This document shows positions 44,289 through 52,488 of a DNA stretch of 64,000 nt, piece by piece. Position 1 is the first letter of the stretch; every line of letters begins with the position of its first letter. The position numbers were made by a program, and so were the translations under genes. The notes beneath the pieces are model-generated. The model was not told the origin of the DNA. It saw only the letters and a program-made list of their open reading frames with translations, and ran no database searches. This DNA comes from Caballeronia sp. GAFFF1 (GTDB taxonomy: Bacteria > Pseudomonadota > Gammaproteobacteria > Burkholderiales > Burkholderiaceae): positions 186,001 through 250,000 of the forward strand of contig NZ_JALQEM010000036.1 of NCBI RefSeq assembly GCF_023630705.1, in the 5' to 3' direction.

Positions 44289-45734
44289 ATGGCAAAGAAC
44301 CCCTATAGCCGCCGGACCTTCCTGAAAAGCTCCGCGTCCGCTGCGGCGTTAATGTCGCTTCCCATTCCCGGCATGACCGCTACCACGGGCCATGTCCGGG
44401 TGGAATGGCAAACGTTCAAAACGACGCCGCAGTATGCGTCGTTTCTCAACGCGATCAAGTTGATGAAGGCCGTCACCGACGCCAGCAAGCCGACATCCTG
44501 GACGTACTGGGTGAATGTTCACCTGAACTATTGCCCGCACATGGCCCCGTACTTCTTTGCATGGCACCGGGGCTATCTCTACTATTTCGAGCAGCAACTG
44601 CGAACCGTAAGCGGAGACAGCTCGCTCACGTTGCCTTATTGGGATTACTACGCGCATCCGACCATTCCGAGCGAGTTTCTCGATAGCGCGACGGGTAATC
44701 CGTTGTATGTGTCGGGCCGCCAGAACTCGAACGTCTATAACGCGCTGACCATGGCGCCCTTTTCGACGCAGGTCAATAACTTCCAGCGCGGCACCAGCAA
44801 TTCCTACGAAGCGTCGTTCGAAAATGCGCCGCACAATCCGGTGCACGACATTATCGGTGGATGGATGGCCGACATGCAGTCGCCGACCGATCCTATCTTC
44901 TATCTGCATCACGCAAACGTCGACCGCCTGTTCGACGGATGGGCGGGCCTCGCGCGAACCAATTATCCGTCGCCGACGGATTCGTACTGGAACGGCTCGT
45001 TCACGTATGCGTCGGGACTCACGATAGCGAAGTCGAAGACGTATCAGCCTTCGGCGCTGGGCTATTCGTACGCGAACAACTCGTTGCCGACGTCCATGCC
45101 GCCGAGCGCGCAGGTGGGCAGAATCATCCGCGTGCAGGCGCAGATTCCGCCGATCCGCACGCGTCCGGCCATCGGCAACTTCAGCGCGACCGGGCCCCGC
45201 TCCATCGGGAACGGTCGCCGCTCGCTCGGCGGCGTGGCAAATCTCAAGCTCAGCGAGCATTCGGTGAGCGCGGCGGTCTCGCTGGCATCGTCGGATGTGA
45301 CGGCGCTGCAAACCGCGGTGACGTCGACGTTGACGACTCCCGCGGCCACGAACGCCAACCCGAACGCCCAGGCAGCGCCCGGTCAGGCCAAGTTCGCGAA
45401 GATCGTGCTCGACACTGTGACGGTCACGTCGCTCGGCAAGCAAGGCGGCTATTTCTATAACGTGTACGTCAACTTGCCGTCTGCCGGCGACGCCGATCCG
45501 AGCGCGCAAGCGCGCTTCGTCGGAACGATTGGACCGTTCGAAGTGTCGGCGGCCATGCACCATGCGGGCGGCACGCTGATGCTCCCGGCGAATGATGCGC
45601 TGCGAGGCCTGACGCCCGCAGAGCTGAAGCAAGTCGTCGTCTCGCTCGTGCGCGTGAATGGCGACAATTCGCCGACGGGCGTCGTCATGTCGATGAACGA
45701 ACTGCGCCTCGAACTCGCGACGACTGCCGACTGA
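44289..45734 (+). CDS. Exported tyrosinase (type-3 copper polyphenol oxidase), paralogue 2
   Basis: A 481-residue paralogue of the tyrosinase at 2467-3918, aligned almost without gaps. The twin-arginine signal is canonical: SRRTFLK at residues 7-13. CuA ligands are H78, H84 and H93 with Cys82 in C-P-H positioned for the Cys-His thioether; CuB ligands are H182, H186 and the HH pair 207-208. Around CuB it has HANVDRLFDGW where paralogue 1 has HCNIDRLWNAW, so substrate preference may differ. The C-terminal polyphenol-oxidase-type domain (YFYNVYVNLP near 395) is retained, which in plants shields the active site until removed. GTAGGAG precedes the ATG and a strong terminator follows. Confidence 0.93.
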   Translation: MAKNPYSRRTFLKSSASAAALMSLPIPGMTATTGHVRVEWQTFKTTPQYASFLNAIKLMKAVTDASKPTSWTYWVNVHLNYCPHMAPYFFAWHRGYLYYFEQQLRTVSGDSSLTLPYWDYYAHPTIPSEFLDSATGNPLYVSGRQNSNVYNALTMAPFSTQVNNFQRGTSNSYEASFENAPHNPVHDIIGGWMADMQSPTDPIFYLHHANVDRLFDGWAGLARTNYPSPTDSYWNGSFTYASGLTIAKSKTYQPSALGYSYANNSLPTSMPPSAQVGRIIRVQAQIPPIRTRPAIGNFSATGPRSIGNGRRSLGGVANLKLSEHSVSAAVSLASSDVTALQTAVTSTLTTPAATNANPNAQAAPGQAKFAKIVLDTVTVTSLGKQGGYFYNVYVNLPSAGDADPSAQARFVGTIGPFEVSAAMHHAGGTLMLPANDALRGLTPAELKQVVVSLVRVNGDNSPTGVVMSMNELRLELATTAD

Positions 45735-45759
45735 CGCTGCTGGCGGCATCGAAGCGAAG

Positions 45760-45788
45760 AGCCCGTCGCATTGCGACGGGCTTTTTTC
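45760..45788 (+). terminator. Intrinsic terminator of the second tyrosinase gene
   Basis: The stem AGCCCGTCGC / GCGACGGGCT with a 3-nt loop is followed by TTTTTTCTT. It ends 54 nt after the tyrosinase stop codon. Confidence 0.9.
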
Positions 45789-45827
45789 TTTGTGCTCGCG
45801 CTGTTCGTCACGCGGGCGAAAGCCGGC

Positions 45828-45871
45828 CTACTCGCTGCCTACTCGCTACCTACTCGCTACCTACTCGCTAC
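45828..45871. repeat. Four tandem copies of an 11-bp unit at the BON gene 3' end
   Basis: CTACTCGCTGC followed by three exact copies of CTACTCGCTAC. The last copy contains the TAG stop of the BON-domain gene, so the array is a duplication of its stop-codon region. It is too short for a CRISPR array and has no spacers. Confidence 0.85.
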
Positions 45872-46220
45872 CCATCGGCCCCTGAATGGTGAGGCTGTTT
45901 TTGACCGACGTGACGCCCGGCGTGTTCGACGCCGCGCGCGTTGCCACATCGATCTCCGATTGGTCCGCGACGGACCCTTGCAGCATCACGGCGCCGTTCT
46001 TCACTCGCACCGTAATGCGCGCAGTGTTGAGCCCCTTGGTGCGAGTGAGCGAGCGGATGACGTCCTTGCGCAGCGCGCGATCAGCGGTCTTGTCTTGCTG
46101 ACGAGGGGCGGAGGCGGCGTCCGCGCTCGCGGGAACGCCGCTCGCGGCTTGCGCATGCGCTAGAGCCACCGTCGCGCACAACACCGGCAGAAGGAGGTAT
46201 TTCTTCAAATTCTTCAACAT
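45861..46220 (-). CDS. BON-domain periplasmic protein (OsmY-like)
   Basis: A 119-residue exported protein. The signal peptide (MLKNLKKYLLLPVLCATVALAHA, about 23 residues) is followed by an Ala/Ser-rich linker and one BON domain (about 47-113), with the core ITVRVKNGAVMLQGSVADQSE and GVTSVKNSLTI. BON domains bind phospholipid or envelope partners and are often induced by osmotic or general stress. AGGGGAAAC precedes the ATG at 46220. The stop lies in an 11-bp tandem repeat. A G/C-boxed inverted repeat 168 bp upstream matches those before the lipid genes, so it may share their regulator. Confidence 0.87.
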   Translation of the reverse strand: MLKNLKKYLLLPVLCATVALAHAQAASGVPASADAASAPRQQDKTADRALRKDVIRSLTRTKGLNTARITVRVKNGAVMLQGSVADQSEIDVATRAASNTPGVTSVKNSLTIQGPMGSE

Positions 46221-46388
46221 GTTTCCCCTGAAATGACCGCGCCAGCCGATGCAGACGCGGCAGATGTTCTTCAACGCTGGACCTGCAACGCGCGCCCGCT
46301 GTCGAACCTGAAACCATTCGTACCGCGAAACGCCGTCGCCCACGGTCCTCTTGCCACGGCAAGCATAGGCGCATTACCCGATGCCTCA

Positions 46389-46407
46389 CCCCCTCGTGAA
46401 TAGGGGG
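46389..46407 (-). promoter_or_regulatory. Candidate operator, site A of four (before the BON gene)
   Basis: CCCCC, 9 nt, GGGGG. Read towards the BON gene it is CCCCCTATTCACGAGGGGG. It lies 168 bp upstream of the BON start codon. Confidence 0.55.
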
Positions 46408-46442
46408 CGCGACCGGCGAGCGCGGTACGGAAGGCCGCGCCT

Positions 46443-47356
46443 TCACCGTGATTCGGTCGTGAGCAGCGCGTGAATCATTCTTGCCAGCAGATACGGCGTG
46501 TCCGGTGCGGCGAGAGAGTCGGGCCGTTCGGGCACCATCGCGCGGGGCAGCGCAAGCAGCGGGTGAAGCACCATGAACCGCGCCTTTTCCGCGTCCCGCA
46601 CGCGGATTTCCGACTGGAAGCGCGCCATCCATGCCGGCGTCGTGCCCAGATGCCAGATTTCCTCCGCCTTGACGAGAACCAGCCGCACGAGTTCGTCTTA
46701 GTGAATCGAGCGCACGTTGAAAGCCGGATCGAGCAGCATCTTCTTGCGATGCACGCCGAGTCCGGTCTTCGGCGTCAGCATCCCGGCATCAGCGACAGCT
46801 CGACGCCGGCTGGTGCGTCACCACCGTTCATCTGATCGGCGGCGCGAACGGCGCCAAGTTCGATTACTTGCTGCTGCGCGAGACCGGCACCAAGCTCGCC
46901 TACGCGCGAATGGCCGGCGTGCCGGGCCTGTGGCAGGAATGGACCGTCATGCTTGCCGGCAAGCCCGTGCATCAACTGGTGCTAGCCGGACAGCCGCGCG
47001 TCAAGCTGCGCGAACTGCGACTGCCGGGCGGCGGCGTGCGCGGCGGCAAAGTCCCGCTCGGGGATGCCGTCGAACAGCGTCGCGCCTGGCAGCAATGCCG
47101 CGATGCCCGCGAGCAGCTCATCGCGCGATTCGTTGCGGTAGTCGTCGAACACCGCGCCGATCAGCGCATCCATCGTCGCGAAGTATTCGTAGAGCGAACC
47201 GATGGCGACGCCCGCGCTTTCCGCCACGCGCAACGCCGTCAGCGCTTCGCGTCCTTCGTTTTCCAGAATGCTGCGGCCGGTCTCCTTCAACGCCGTGACG
47301 AGCGCCACGGAGTGAGCCTGCTCCGGCGCCTTGCGAAGGCCCCGCGGCCGCTTCAC
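46443..47356 (-). pseudogene. Broken TetR-family regulator gene
   Basis: The N-terminal part (47356-46982) has a TetR DNA-binding domain: ALRVAESAGVAIGSLYEYFATMDALIGAVF is a standard helix-turn-helix. It has no ATG start, only GTG or TTG, and runs into a stop at 46982. The C-terminal part (about 46775-46443) reads MLLDPAFNVRSIH-stop-DELVRLVLVKAEEIWHLGTTP and continues to a natural end. The stop at IH/DELV is TAA where relatives I recall have Tyr, a one-base change. Between the parts is about 200-290 bp of unrelated, high-GC3 sequence that reads as protein on the other strand. The gene is therefore disrupted twice and should be inactive. It is divergent from the acyl-CoA dehydrogenase, its presumed former target. 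Confidence 0.75.
46787..46985 (+). other. Foreign coding fragment inside the TetR pseudogene
   Basis: A plus-strand frame without its own start or stop reads HLIGGANGAKFDYLLLRETG and then AGVPGLWQEWTVMLAGKPVHQ. Codon use is clean and GC3-rich, as in real genes, unlike the shadow frames around it. I do not recognise the family. The exact edges are uncertain; the right edge may reach about 47060. Confidence 0.4.
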
Positions 47357-47491
47357 GCGGACCAAGCAGTCGTGCCCGGCCAGTGTCGCTGGACGATCCG
47401 TTAAAGCATTCCTTCCCCCGATGATGGCGGCCGCGCGCTGCGGCCCGCGACATGTCCGCTCCGACTATAGGCAGTGGCCCGCGCGCGTTCA

Positions 47492-47508
47492 CCCCTCGTT
47501 TCGAGGGG
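47492..47508 (+). promoter_or_regulatory. Candidate operator, site B of four (before the acyl-CoA dehydrogenase gene)
   Basis: CCCCTCGTTTCGAGGGG, a perfect 7-bp inverted repeat around TTT. It lies 145 bp upstream of the acyl-CoA dehydrogenase start and between it and the divergent TetR pseudogene. Confidence 0.55.
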
Positions 47509-47653
47509 CGGCAGCGTCGGTCCGATGCGCCACCATGCCGGTCAGAACCGGCTCGGCCGCGAAATCATCGTCCGCCTTGTCCGCCTCGTCCGCCACGATC
47601 GCAATCGGGTTGAGGCCGGCGTCGTCATGCCCTCAGACCACTCAGGAAGAACC

Positions 47654-49456
47654 ATGAGCTACACCCCGCCCATCCGCGACATGATGTTCGTGATGACCGA
47701 GCTCGCCGGACTCAATACGGTCGCCGCGCTGCCCGGTTGCGCCGATGCAACCCGCGACACGGCGCGGGCCATTCTCGAAGAAGGCGCGAGGCTGTGCGGC
47801 GAAGTGCTTGCGCCGTTGAACGCGGCGGGCGACCGTCAGCCTCCCGTCTGGCGCGACGGCGAAGTGAGCGCGTCGCCAGGGTTCGCCGAGGCGTTCGCGC
47901 AGTTCGTGAAAGGCGGCTGGCAAGGCTTGATGCATCCCGTGGAGTTCGGCGGCCAGGGGCTGCCCAAGTTGATCGCCGCGCCGTGCCTCGAAATGCTGAT
48001 GGCCGCCAACCTGTCGTTCGGCACCTGCCCGTCGCTCACCGACGGCGCCATCGACGCCTTGCTGCTCGCGGGCTCCGCCGAGCAGAAGGCGCGGTATCTG
48101 CCCAAGCTGATCAGCGGCGAGTGGACCGGCACCATGAACCTGACCGAGCCGCAGGTCGGCTCCGATCTCGCCCTGCTGCGCGCGCGCGCCGAACCGGCGG
48201 AAGACGGCGCGTATCGCGTGTTCGGCACCAAGATCTTCATCACGTGGGGCGAGCACGACATGGCGTCGAATATCGTCCATCTCGTGCTGGCGCGCACGCC
48301 GGACGCGCCCGAGGGCATCAAGGGCATCTCGCTCTTTCTGGTGCCGAAATTCCTCCCGAACGCGGACGGCTCGCCCGGCAAGCGCAACGACGTGCACTGC
48401 GTCTCGCTCGAACACAAGCTCGGCATCCGGGCGAGCCCGACGGCAGTGCTGCAATTCGGCGATGGCGGCGGCGCGACGGGCTTTCTCATCGGCGAGAAAA
48501 ACCGCGGCCTCGAATACATGTTCGTGATGATGAACGCGGCGCGCTTCGCTGTCGGCCTGCAGGGAATCGGCATGGCGGACCGGGCTTACCAGAAGGCGGC
48601 CGCGTATGCTAAGGAACGCGTGCAAAGCCGCCCGGTGGACGGCTCGTCGGAGCGGGCGGTTCCGATCATCCGCCATCCGGACGTGAAGCGCATGCTCGCC
48701 ACCATGCGCGCGCTCACGGAAGGCGCGCGCGCCCTCGCCTACGCAGCGGCTTCGCATCACGATATCGCGCAGCACCATGCCGATGACGCCGTGCGCGCCG
48801 AACACCGCGCGATCTACGAATTTCTCGTCCCGATCGTCAAGGGCTACAGCACGGAGCTGTCGGTGGAAGTGACGAGCATCGGCATTCAGGTGCACGGCGG
48901 CATGGGGTTCATCGAGGAGACCGGCGCGGCGCAGTACTATCGCGACGCGCGCATTCTGCCGATCTACGAAGGCACCACGGCGATTCAGGCGAACGACCTG
49001 CTCGGCCGCAAGACGCTGCGCGATCGCGGCGCGGTCGCGACGCAAATGCTGGCGCGCATCGACCAGACGCTCGGCGCATTGCGCGCGCATCCGGCGTTCG
49101 GCGTTCGCCCGGCGTTCGCGGCGATGCACGGCCATCTCGGTGCGGGCCGCGCCGCGCTCGCGCGTGCGATCGACTTCATCTTGACGCATGCCAAGTCGGA
49201 CCCGAACGCGGTCTTCGCGGGCAGCGTGCCTTATCTGATGCTTTCCGGCACCGTGCTGTGCGGCTGGCAGATGGCGCGCGCGCTCATGGCCGCATCGGCG
49301 CCGCAAGCGGGCGATCCGCTCTTCTGCGGCGCGAAGGAGGCGACGGCGCATTTCTACGCGACGCACGTTCTGCCGCGCGCCCTGACGCTCGAAGTCGCGA
49401 TTCTGAGCGCACGAGGCGACGACGGCGTGCTCGCACTGCGGGACGAGCAGTTCTGA
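47654..49456 (+). CDS. Acyl-CoA dehydrogenase (600-residue, C-terminally extended type)
   Basis: A 600-residue FAD enzyme that introduces a trans-2 double bond into acyl-CoA thioesters. The order is an N-terminal helical extension (about 1-60), the acyl-CoA dehydrogenase core with GTMNLTEPQVGSDL (FAD/substrate loop) and QVHGGMGFIEE, the catalytic Glu region LPIYEGTTAIQANDLLGRK, and the C-terminal acetyl-CoA-dehydrogenase-like domain (PF12806, about 465-590). This long form resembles DmdC-type and medium/long-chain enzymes of proteobacteria. The ATG at 47654 is preceded by AGGAAGAACC. The C-terminal end of a close paralogue enters the window at 63739. The divergent TetR gene is broken, so specific repression may be lost. 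Confidence 0.93.
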   Translation: MSYTPPIRDMMFVMTELAGLNTVAALPGCADATRDTARAILEEGARLCGEVLAPLNAAGDRQPPVWRDGEVSASPGFAEAFAQFVKGGWQGLMHPVEFGGQGLPKLIAAPCLEMLMAANLSFGTCPSLTDGAIDALLLAGSAEQKARYLPKLISGEWTGTMNLTEPQVGSDLALLRARAEPAEDGAYRVFGTKIFITWGEHDMASNIVHLVLARTPDAPEGIKGISLFLVPKFLPNADGSPGKRNDVHCVSLEHKLGIRASPTAVLQFGDGGGATGFLIGEKNRGLEYMFVMMNAARFAVGLQGIGMADRAYQKAAAYAKERVQSRPVDGSSERAVPIIRHPDVKRMLATMRALTEGARALAYAAASHHDIAQHHADDAVRAEHRAIYEFLVPIVKGYSTELSVEVTSIGIQVHGGMGFIEETGAAQYYRDARILPIYEGTTAIQANDLLGRKTLRDRGAVATQMLARIDQTLGALRAHPAFGVRPAFAAMHGHLGAGRAALARAIDFILTHAKSDPNAVFAGSVPYLMLSGTVLCGWQMARALMAASAPQAGDPLFCGAKEATAHFYATHVLPRALTLEVAILSARGDDGVLALRDEQF

Positions 49457-49601
49457 GCAAAGGCGCTTTCGCTCGCAGCGAAGGCCACGCAAGGACTACA
49501 CGCGCCGCCCGCTATTTCAGAGGAGGCGGCGCGTTGGTCAGCATCGCTAATCTCGTAACGTGCCGCATCGCCGGCGCCGGCAGCGACGCGAACATTGCGC
49601 A

Positions 49602-50287
49602 TCGGGCTCGCGGCATCGGCTTGCCGGCACCGACTCGCCGCCCGTCCGGCGGGCGAACAACCATCGTAGACAGCATGAAACGTTCGGCGGTTATTGGACC
49701 GACCGGCACGATGTCACCAATGCCGGGTTCGCCCGCTTCGTCGCGGCGACGGGCTATGTGACCACGGCCGAGCGCAAGCCTCGCTGAGAAGATCTGCAAG
49801 TGCAGTTGCCGCCGGGCACGCCTCGTCCGCCCGAGAGCACGCTCGTGCCCGGCGCGCTCGTCTTTGCCGGCACGGACGCCCCCGTGCCGCTTAACGACTA
49901 CACGCGCTGGTGGAAGTTCGTGCCCGGCGCGAACTGGCGGCATCCGGCCGGGCCTGACAGCAGCATCGTCGGCAAGGAAAATCATCCGGTGGTTCAGGTG
50001 TCGTACGAGGATGCGCTCGCCTATGCGCGCTGGGCGCACAAGCGGCTGCCGACCGAGGCCGAATGGGAATATGCCGCGCGTGGCGGCCTGCAACAGGCGG
50101 ACTTTGCGTGGGGCGCGGAATTCGCGCCGGGCGGCCGGCAGATGGCCAACACCTGGAATGACAGCGCCCACGCGTTCCCCGTCAATCTTCCGGACGCGCA
50201 TGACAAGGTGCAGGTCGGCACGTCGCCGGTCGGCAGTTTTCCGGCCAACGGCTATGGCTCTTCGACATGGCGGGCAACTGCCGCTAA
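49602..50287 (+). pseudogene. Decayed formylglycine-generating-enzyme-like (SUMF1/FGE-sulfatase) gene
   Basis: The reading frame shows GTDSPPVRR and YWTDRHDVTNAGFARFVAATG, then a TGA at 49785-49787 in K-P-R-stop-E-D-L where family members I recall have Trp (TGG to TGA). The same frame resumes with QLPPGTPRPPES, RWWKFVPGANWRHP, HPVVQVSYEDALAYARWAHK and RLPTEAEWEYAARGG, all strong SUMF1 signatures. Near 50258 one base is missing: the next frame continues LFDMAGN and then stops at 50285-50287. The remaining C-terminal half, including the catalytic Cys region, is absent. No start codon or ribosome site is evident. Intact relatives convert a Cys or Ser of sulfatases to formylglycine or modify related targets. 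The gene is dead by three independent lesions. Confidence 0.85.
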
Positions 50288-50292
50288 CGCAA

Positions 50293-50324
50293 AACGCCGC
50301 GCGCTTTCGCAAGCGCGCGGCGTT
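50293..50324 (-). terminator. Intrinsic terminator of the acyl-CoA synthetase gene
   Basis: A perfect 14-bp stem, AACGCCGCGCGCTT / AAGCGCGCGGCGTT, with a TCGC loop. On the minus strand it is followed by TTTTGCG. It begins 20 nt after the synthetase stop codon and immediately abuts the truncated end of the decayed FGE-like gene. Confidence 0.8.
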
Positions 50325-50343
50325 CTGAGCGATGCTCCCAGCG

Positions 50344-52050
50344 TCAGTGTTGCGCCTGCAGGACTTCGTCCTCGAAGATGACCGATTGCCCGAGTTCGGC
50401 CCACGCACGGGCAGCCGACAGGTAATGTTCTTCGATACTGCCGCGCTTGATCTTCATCGTTGGGGTGAGCAGGCCGCTGTCGATCCGCCATGAATCCTTC
50501 ACGACCACGATGAAGTCCAGCTTCTCGTGGTCTTCCAGCGTCGCATTCACGTTGTCCAGCAACGCGCGCAATTCCGCCCGCATCGCTTCGCGCGTCGCGG
50601 GGGCTTCGAGGTCGCCCTGTCCCGCCGCCGACAGCATCATGAGCGCGAACGGTTGCGCGAACGCCGGTCCCGTGACGCAGACCGCTTCCACCTTCGGATG
50701 ACCCAGCCGGTTCTCGATCGGCGCCGGGGCCACGTATTTGCCCTTGCTCGTCTTGAAGATCTCCTTTACGCGACCGGTGATCTTCAGCCGGCCGATCTCA
50801 TCGAGCTCGCCGCGATCGCCCGTCCTGAAGAATCCGTCCTCCGTGACACTCTCGGCGGTCAGTTCAGGCTGGCGATAGTACCCGAGCATCATGGTCGGCG
50901 ATTTGAGCAGAATCTCGCCGTTCTCGGCGATCTTGCATTCGACGTCGGGCATCGCCTGACCCGAATAGCCGAGGCGCACGAGGCCCGGGCGGCTGTAGTG
51001 CGAATACGAGAAGTTCTCCGTCATGCCGTAGACGTCCAGCAGTTCGAGCCCAAGCGCGCGATACCAGTTCGTAATCTGCTCCGGCAGCGGCGCGGAGCCG
51101 GTGAACGCGAGCCGCGTTGCGTCGAGGCCGAGCATGGTCAGTATCTGGCGCTTGAGCGCGGCGGCTTCGGGCGTGTCCGTGTGCAGCACCGCCTGTTGCT
51201 CTTGCGGCAGTTTCGCGCAGATGCCCTGGTAGAACTTGGTCCACAGGCGCGGCATGGAGATGAAGACCGTGGGCCGCGCCCGCAACAAGTCCTGCACGAA
51301 CGTGGCGAGGCTGTCGTTGAAGAACACGCGAAAGCCGCTGTAGAGCGAATTCGCCTCGACGAAGGAACGCTCCGCCGTGTGCGCGAGCGGCAGATAGGAG
51401 AGCACGCGGTCGGCCGGCGTGTAGCCGCCGAAGTCGCCGGAACGCGTGGCGTAGGCGTAGATGGTGCCGAAGCTGTGCATGACGCCCTTCGGACGCCCGG
51501 TGCTGCCCGAGGTGTAGATGATCGTCGCGAGTTCGTCGGGCGACGGCAGATGCACGTCTTCGAGCGGCGCGGTATCGGCGACGATATCGCTCCACCACGA
51601 CGCATCGGGCGTGGGCGGCGACATCGGCAGGCCGACGAGCCGCGCGTTCGCGGGAACCACTTTGCGGATGGCGTTCCATGCGTCGGTTACGCCGTCGAGC
51701 TTGCCGACGAATACCACGCGCACGTTGCAATGCTCGAAGACGTATTGGGCGGTATCGGGATTGATCGTGGGATAGAGCGGCACCGAAACGTGCCCGGCGA
51801 GCCAGATGGCCAGATCCGCGATGATCCAGTGCGCGCTGTTCTTGCCGACGATGGAGATAGAGCTGCCTGGCGGCAACTGTAACGAGCGCAGCCAGCCGGC
51901 CATGCGCCGCGCCTCGTCGCCGACGTCCTTCCACGTATAGTCGACGACGTGTCCGTCCGGCGTCGGTTCGGTCAGATAGATCGCGTCGGGTTGCGCTTGC
52001 TCCCAGTGTAGAAAGCGATGAACCAGGGTTCCCGAATTCGTACCGCTCAT
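50344..52050 (-). CDS. AMP-forming acyl-CoA synthetase (long-chain type)
   Basis: A 568-residue adenylate-forming enzyme that activates a fatty or other carboxylic acid to its CoA thioester. Motifs: the phosphate-binding loop YTSGSTGRPKGV (about 185-196), the adenine/substrate motif YGMTEN (about 350), the hinge TGDRGELDEIGRLKITGRVKE, and KTSKGKYVAP. The C-terminal catalytic lysine occurs in TPTMKIKRG. The ATG at 52050 has GGGAGACATC upstream; an ATG at 52062 is the alternative. It carries operator-like site C 184 bp upstream and a strong terminator. Chain-length preference cannot be read; the overall pattern is closest to FadD15/long-chain synthetases. Confidence 0.9.
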   Translation of the reverse strand: MSGTNSGTLVHRFLHWEQAQPDAIYLTEPTPDGHVVDYTWKDVGDEARRMAGWLRSLQLPPGSSISIVGKNSAHWIIADLAIWLAGHVSVPLYPTINPDTAQYVFEHCNVRVVFVGKLDGVTDAWNAIRKVVPANARLVGLPMSPPTPDASWWSDIVADTAPLEDVHLPSPDELATIIYTSGSTGRPKGVMHSFGTIYAYATRSGDFGGYTPADRVLSYLPLAHTAERSFVEANSLYSGFRVFFNDSLATFVQDLLRARPTVFISMPRLWTKFYQGICAKLPQEQQAVLHTDTPEAAALKRQILTMLGLDATRLAFTGSAPLPEQITNWYRALGLELLDVYGMTENFSYSHYSRPGLVRLGYSGQAMPDVECKIAENGEILLKSPTMMLGYYRQPELTAESVTEDGFFRTGDRGELDEIGRLKITGRVKEIFKTSKGKYVAPAPIENRLGHPKVEAVCVTGPAFAQPFALMMLSAAGQGDLEAPATREAMRAELRALLDNVNATLEDHEKLDFIVVVKDSWRIDSGLLTPTMKIKRGSIEEHYLSAARAWAELGQSVIFEDEVLQAQH

Positions 52051-52488
52051 GATGTCTCCCATTATTTTTTGATGATGTGCCGCGTCCGGGCTTGGTGGGC
52101 GTCTGCCGCGCGTGCCGCCTCGGCCGAAGGCTGACGCTCGCTCGCTGCAACGGTGCCGGCGTGATGCCGTCGAGGGCGCGCCGCCGTCGTACGCGAGCTG
52201 ACACAACAATACGCTGATACCGTTCTGCGTCGCCCACCCGTAAATAGGGGGGACGCGGCAACGGAAATGGATGAAGCGCGTGCTTAAGCGGGAGCGGCGC
52301 AGCTTAGGGCGAGCTCGGACTGGAATTGTATTCGGGGGAACATGCGCCCGGCGGCCGGGGCGCGGTGGCACGCAGCGGTGCCTGAATGACGAACGCGGCA
52401 GCCGCGGACTCCTCACGGACCCGCGCGCCGCCGCGTGCAGCGCAGGCTCGCTTGCGCGAGCCCGGCATGGGTCGCCTGAACCTGTCGT
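52051..52488. other. Intergenic region upstream of the acyl-CoA synthetase gene
   Basis: No gene is recognised. It holds operator-like site C and a 7-bp hairpin (GGCTCGC, TTGC, GCGAGCC at 52445-52462) 26 nt past the hydrolase stop at 52489. The hairpin has no T-run and may be a weak terminator. Confidence 0.45.
52234..52252 (-). promoter_or_regulatory. Candidate operator, site C of four (before the acyl-CoA synthetase gene)
   Basis: Read towards the synthetase it is CCCCCCTATTTACGGGTGG, matching sites A and D at most positions but with one weaker half. It lies 184 bp before the start codon. Confidence 0.5.

Noticed and set aside
45828..45871. The 11-bp tandem array as a CRISPR or an attachment site.
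   Set aside because: Head-to-tail copies without spacers, no integrase or mobile gene nearby.
46868..47404. A 178-codon plus-strand frame across the TetR remnant as a real gene.
   Set aside because: Its right half is antisense to the TetR DNA-binding domain and has no protein-like pattern; only the part before about 46985 has convincing codon use, listed separately as a fragment.
47642..49492. A 616-codon minus-strand frame opposite the acyl-CoA dehydrogenase.
   Set aside because: Antisense shadow; the plus strand carries a full acyl-CoA dehydrogenase with a good ribosome site.
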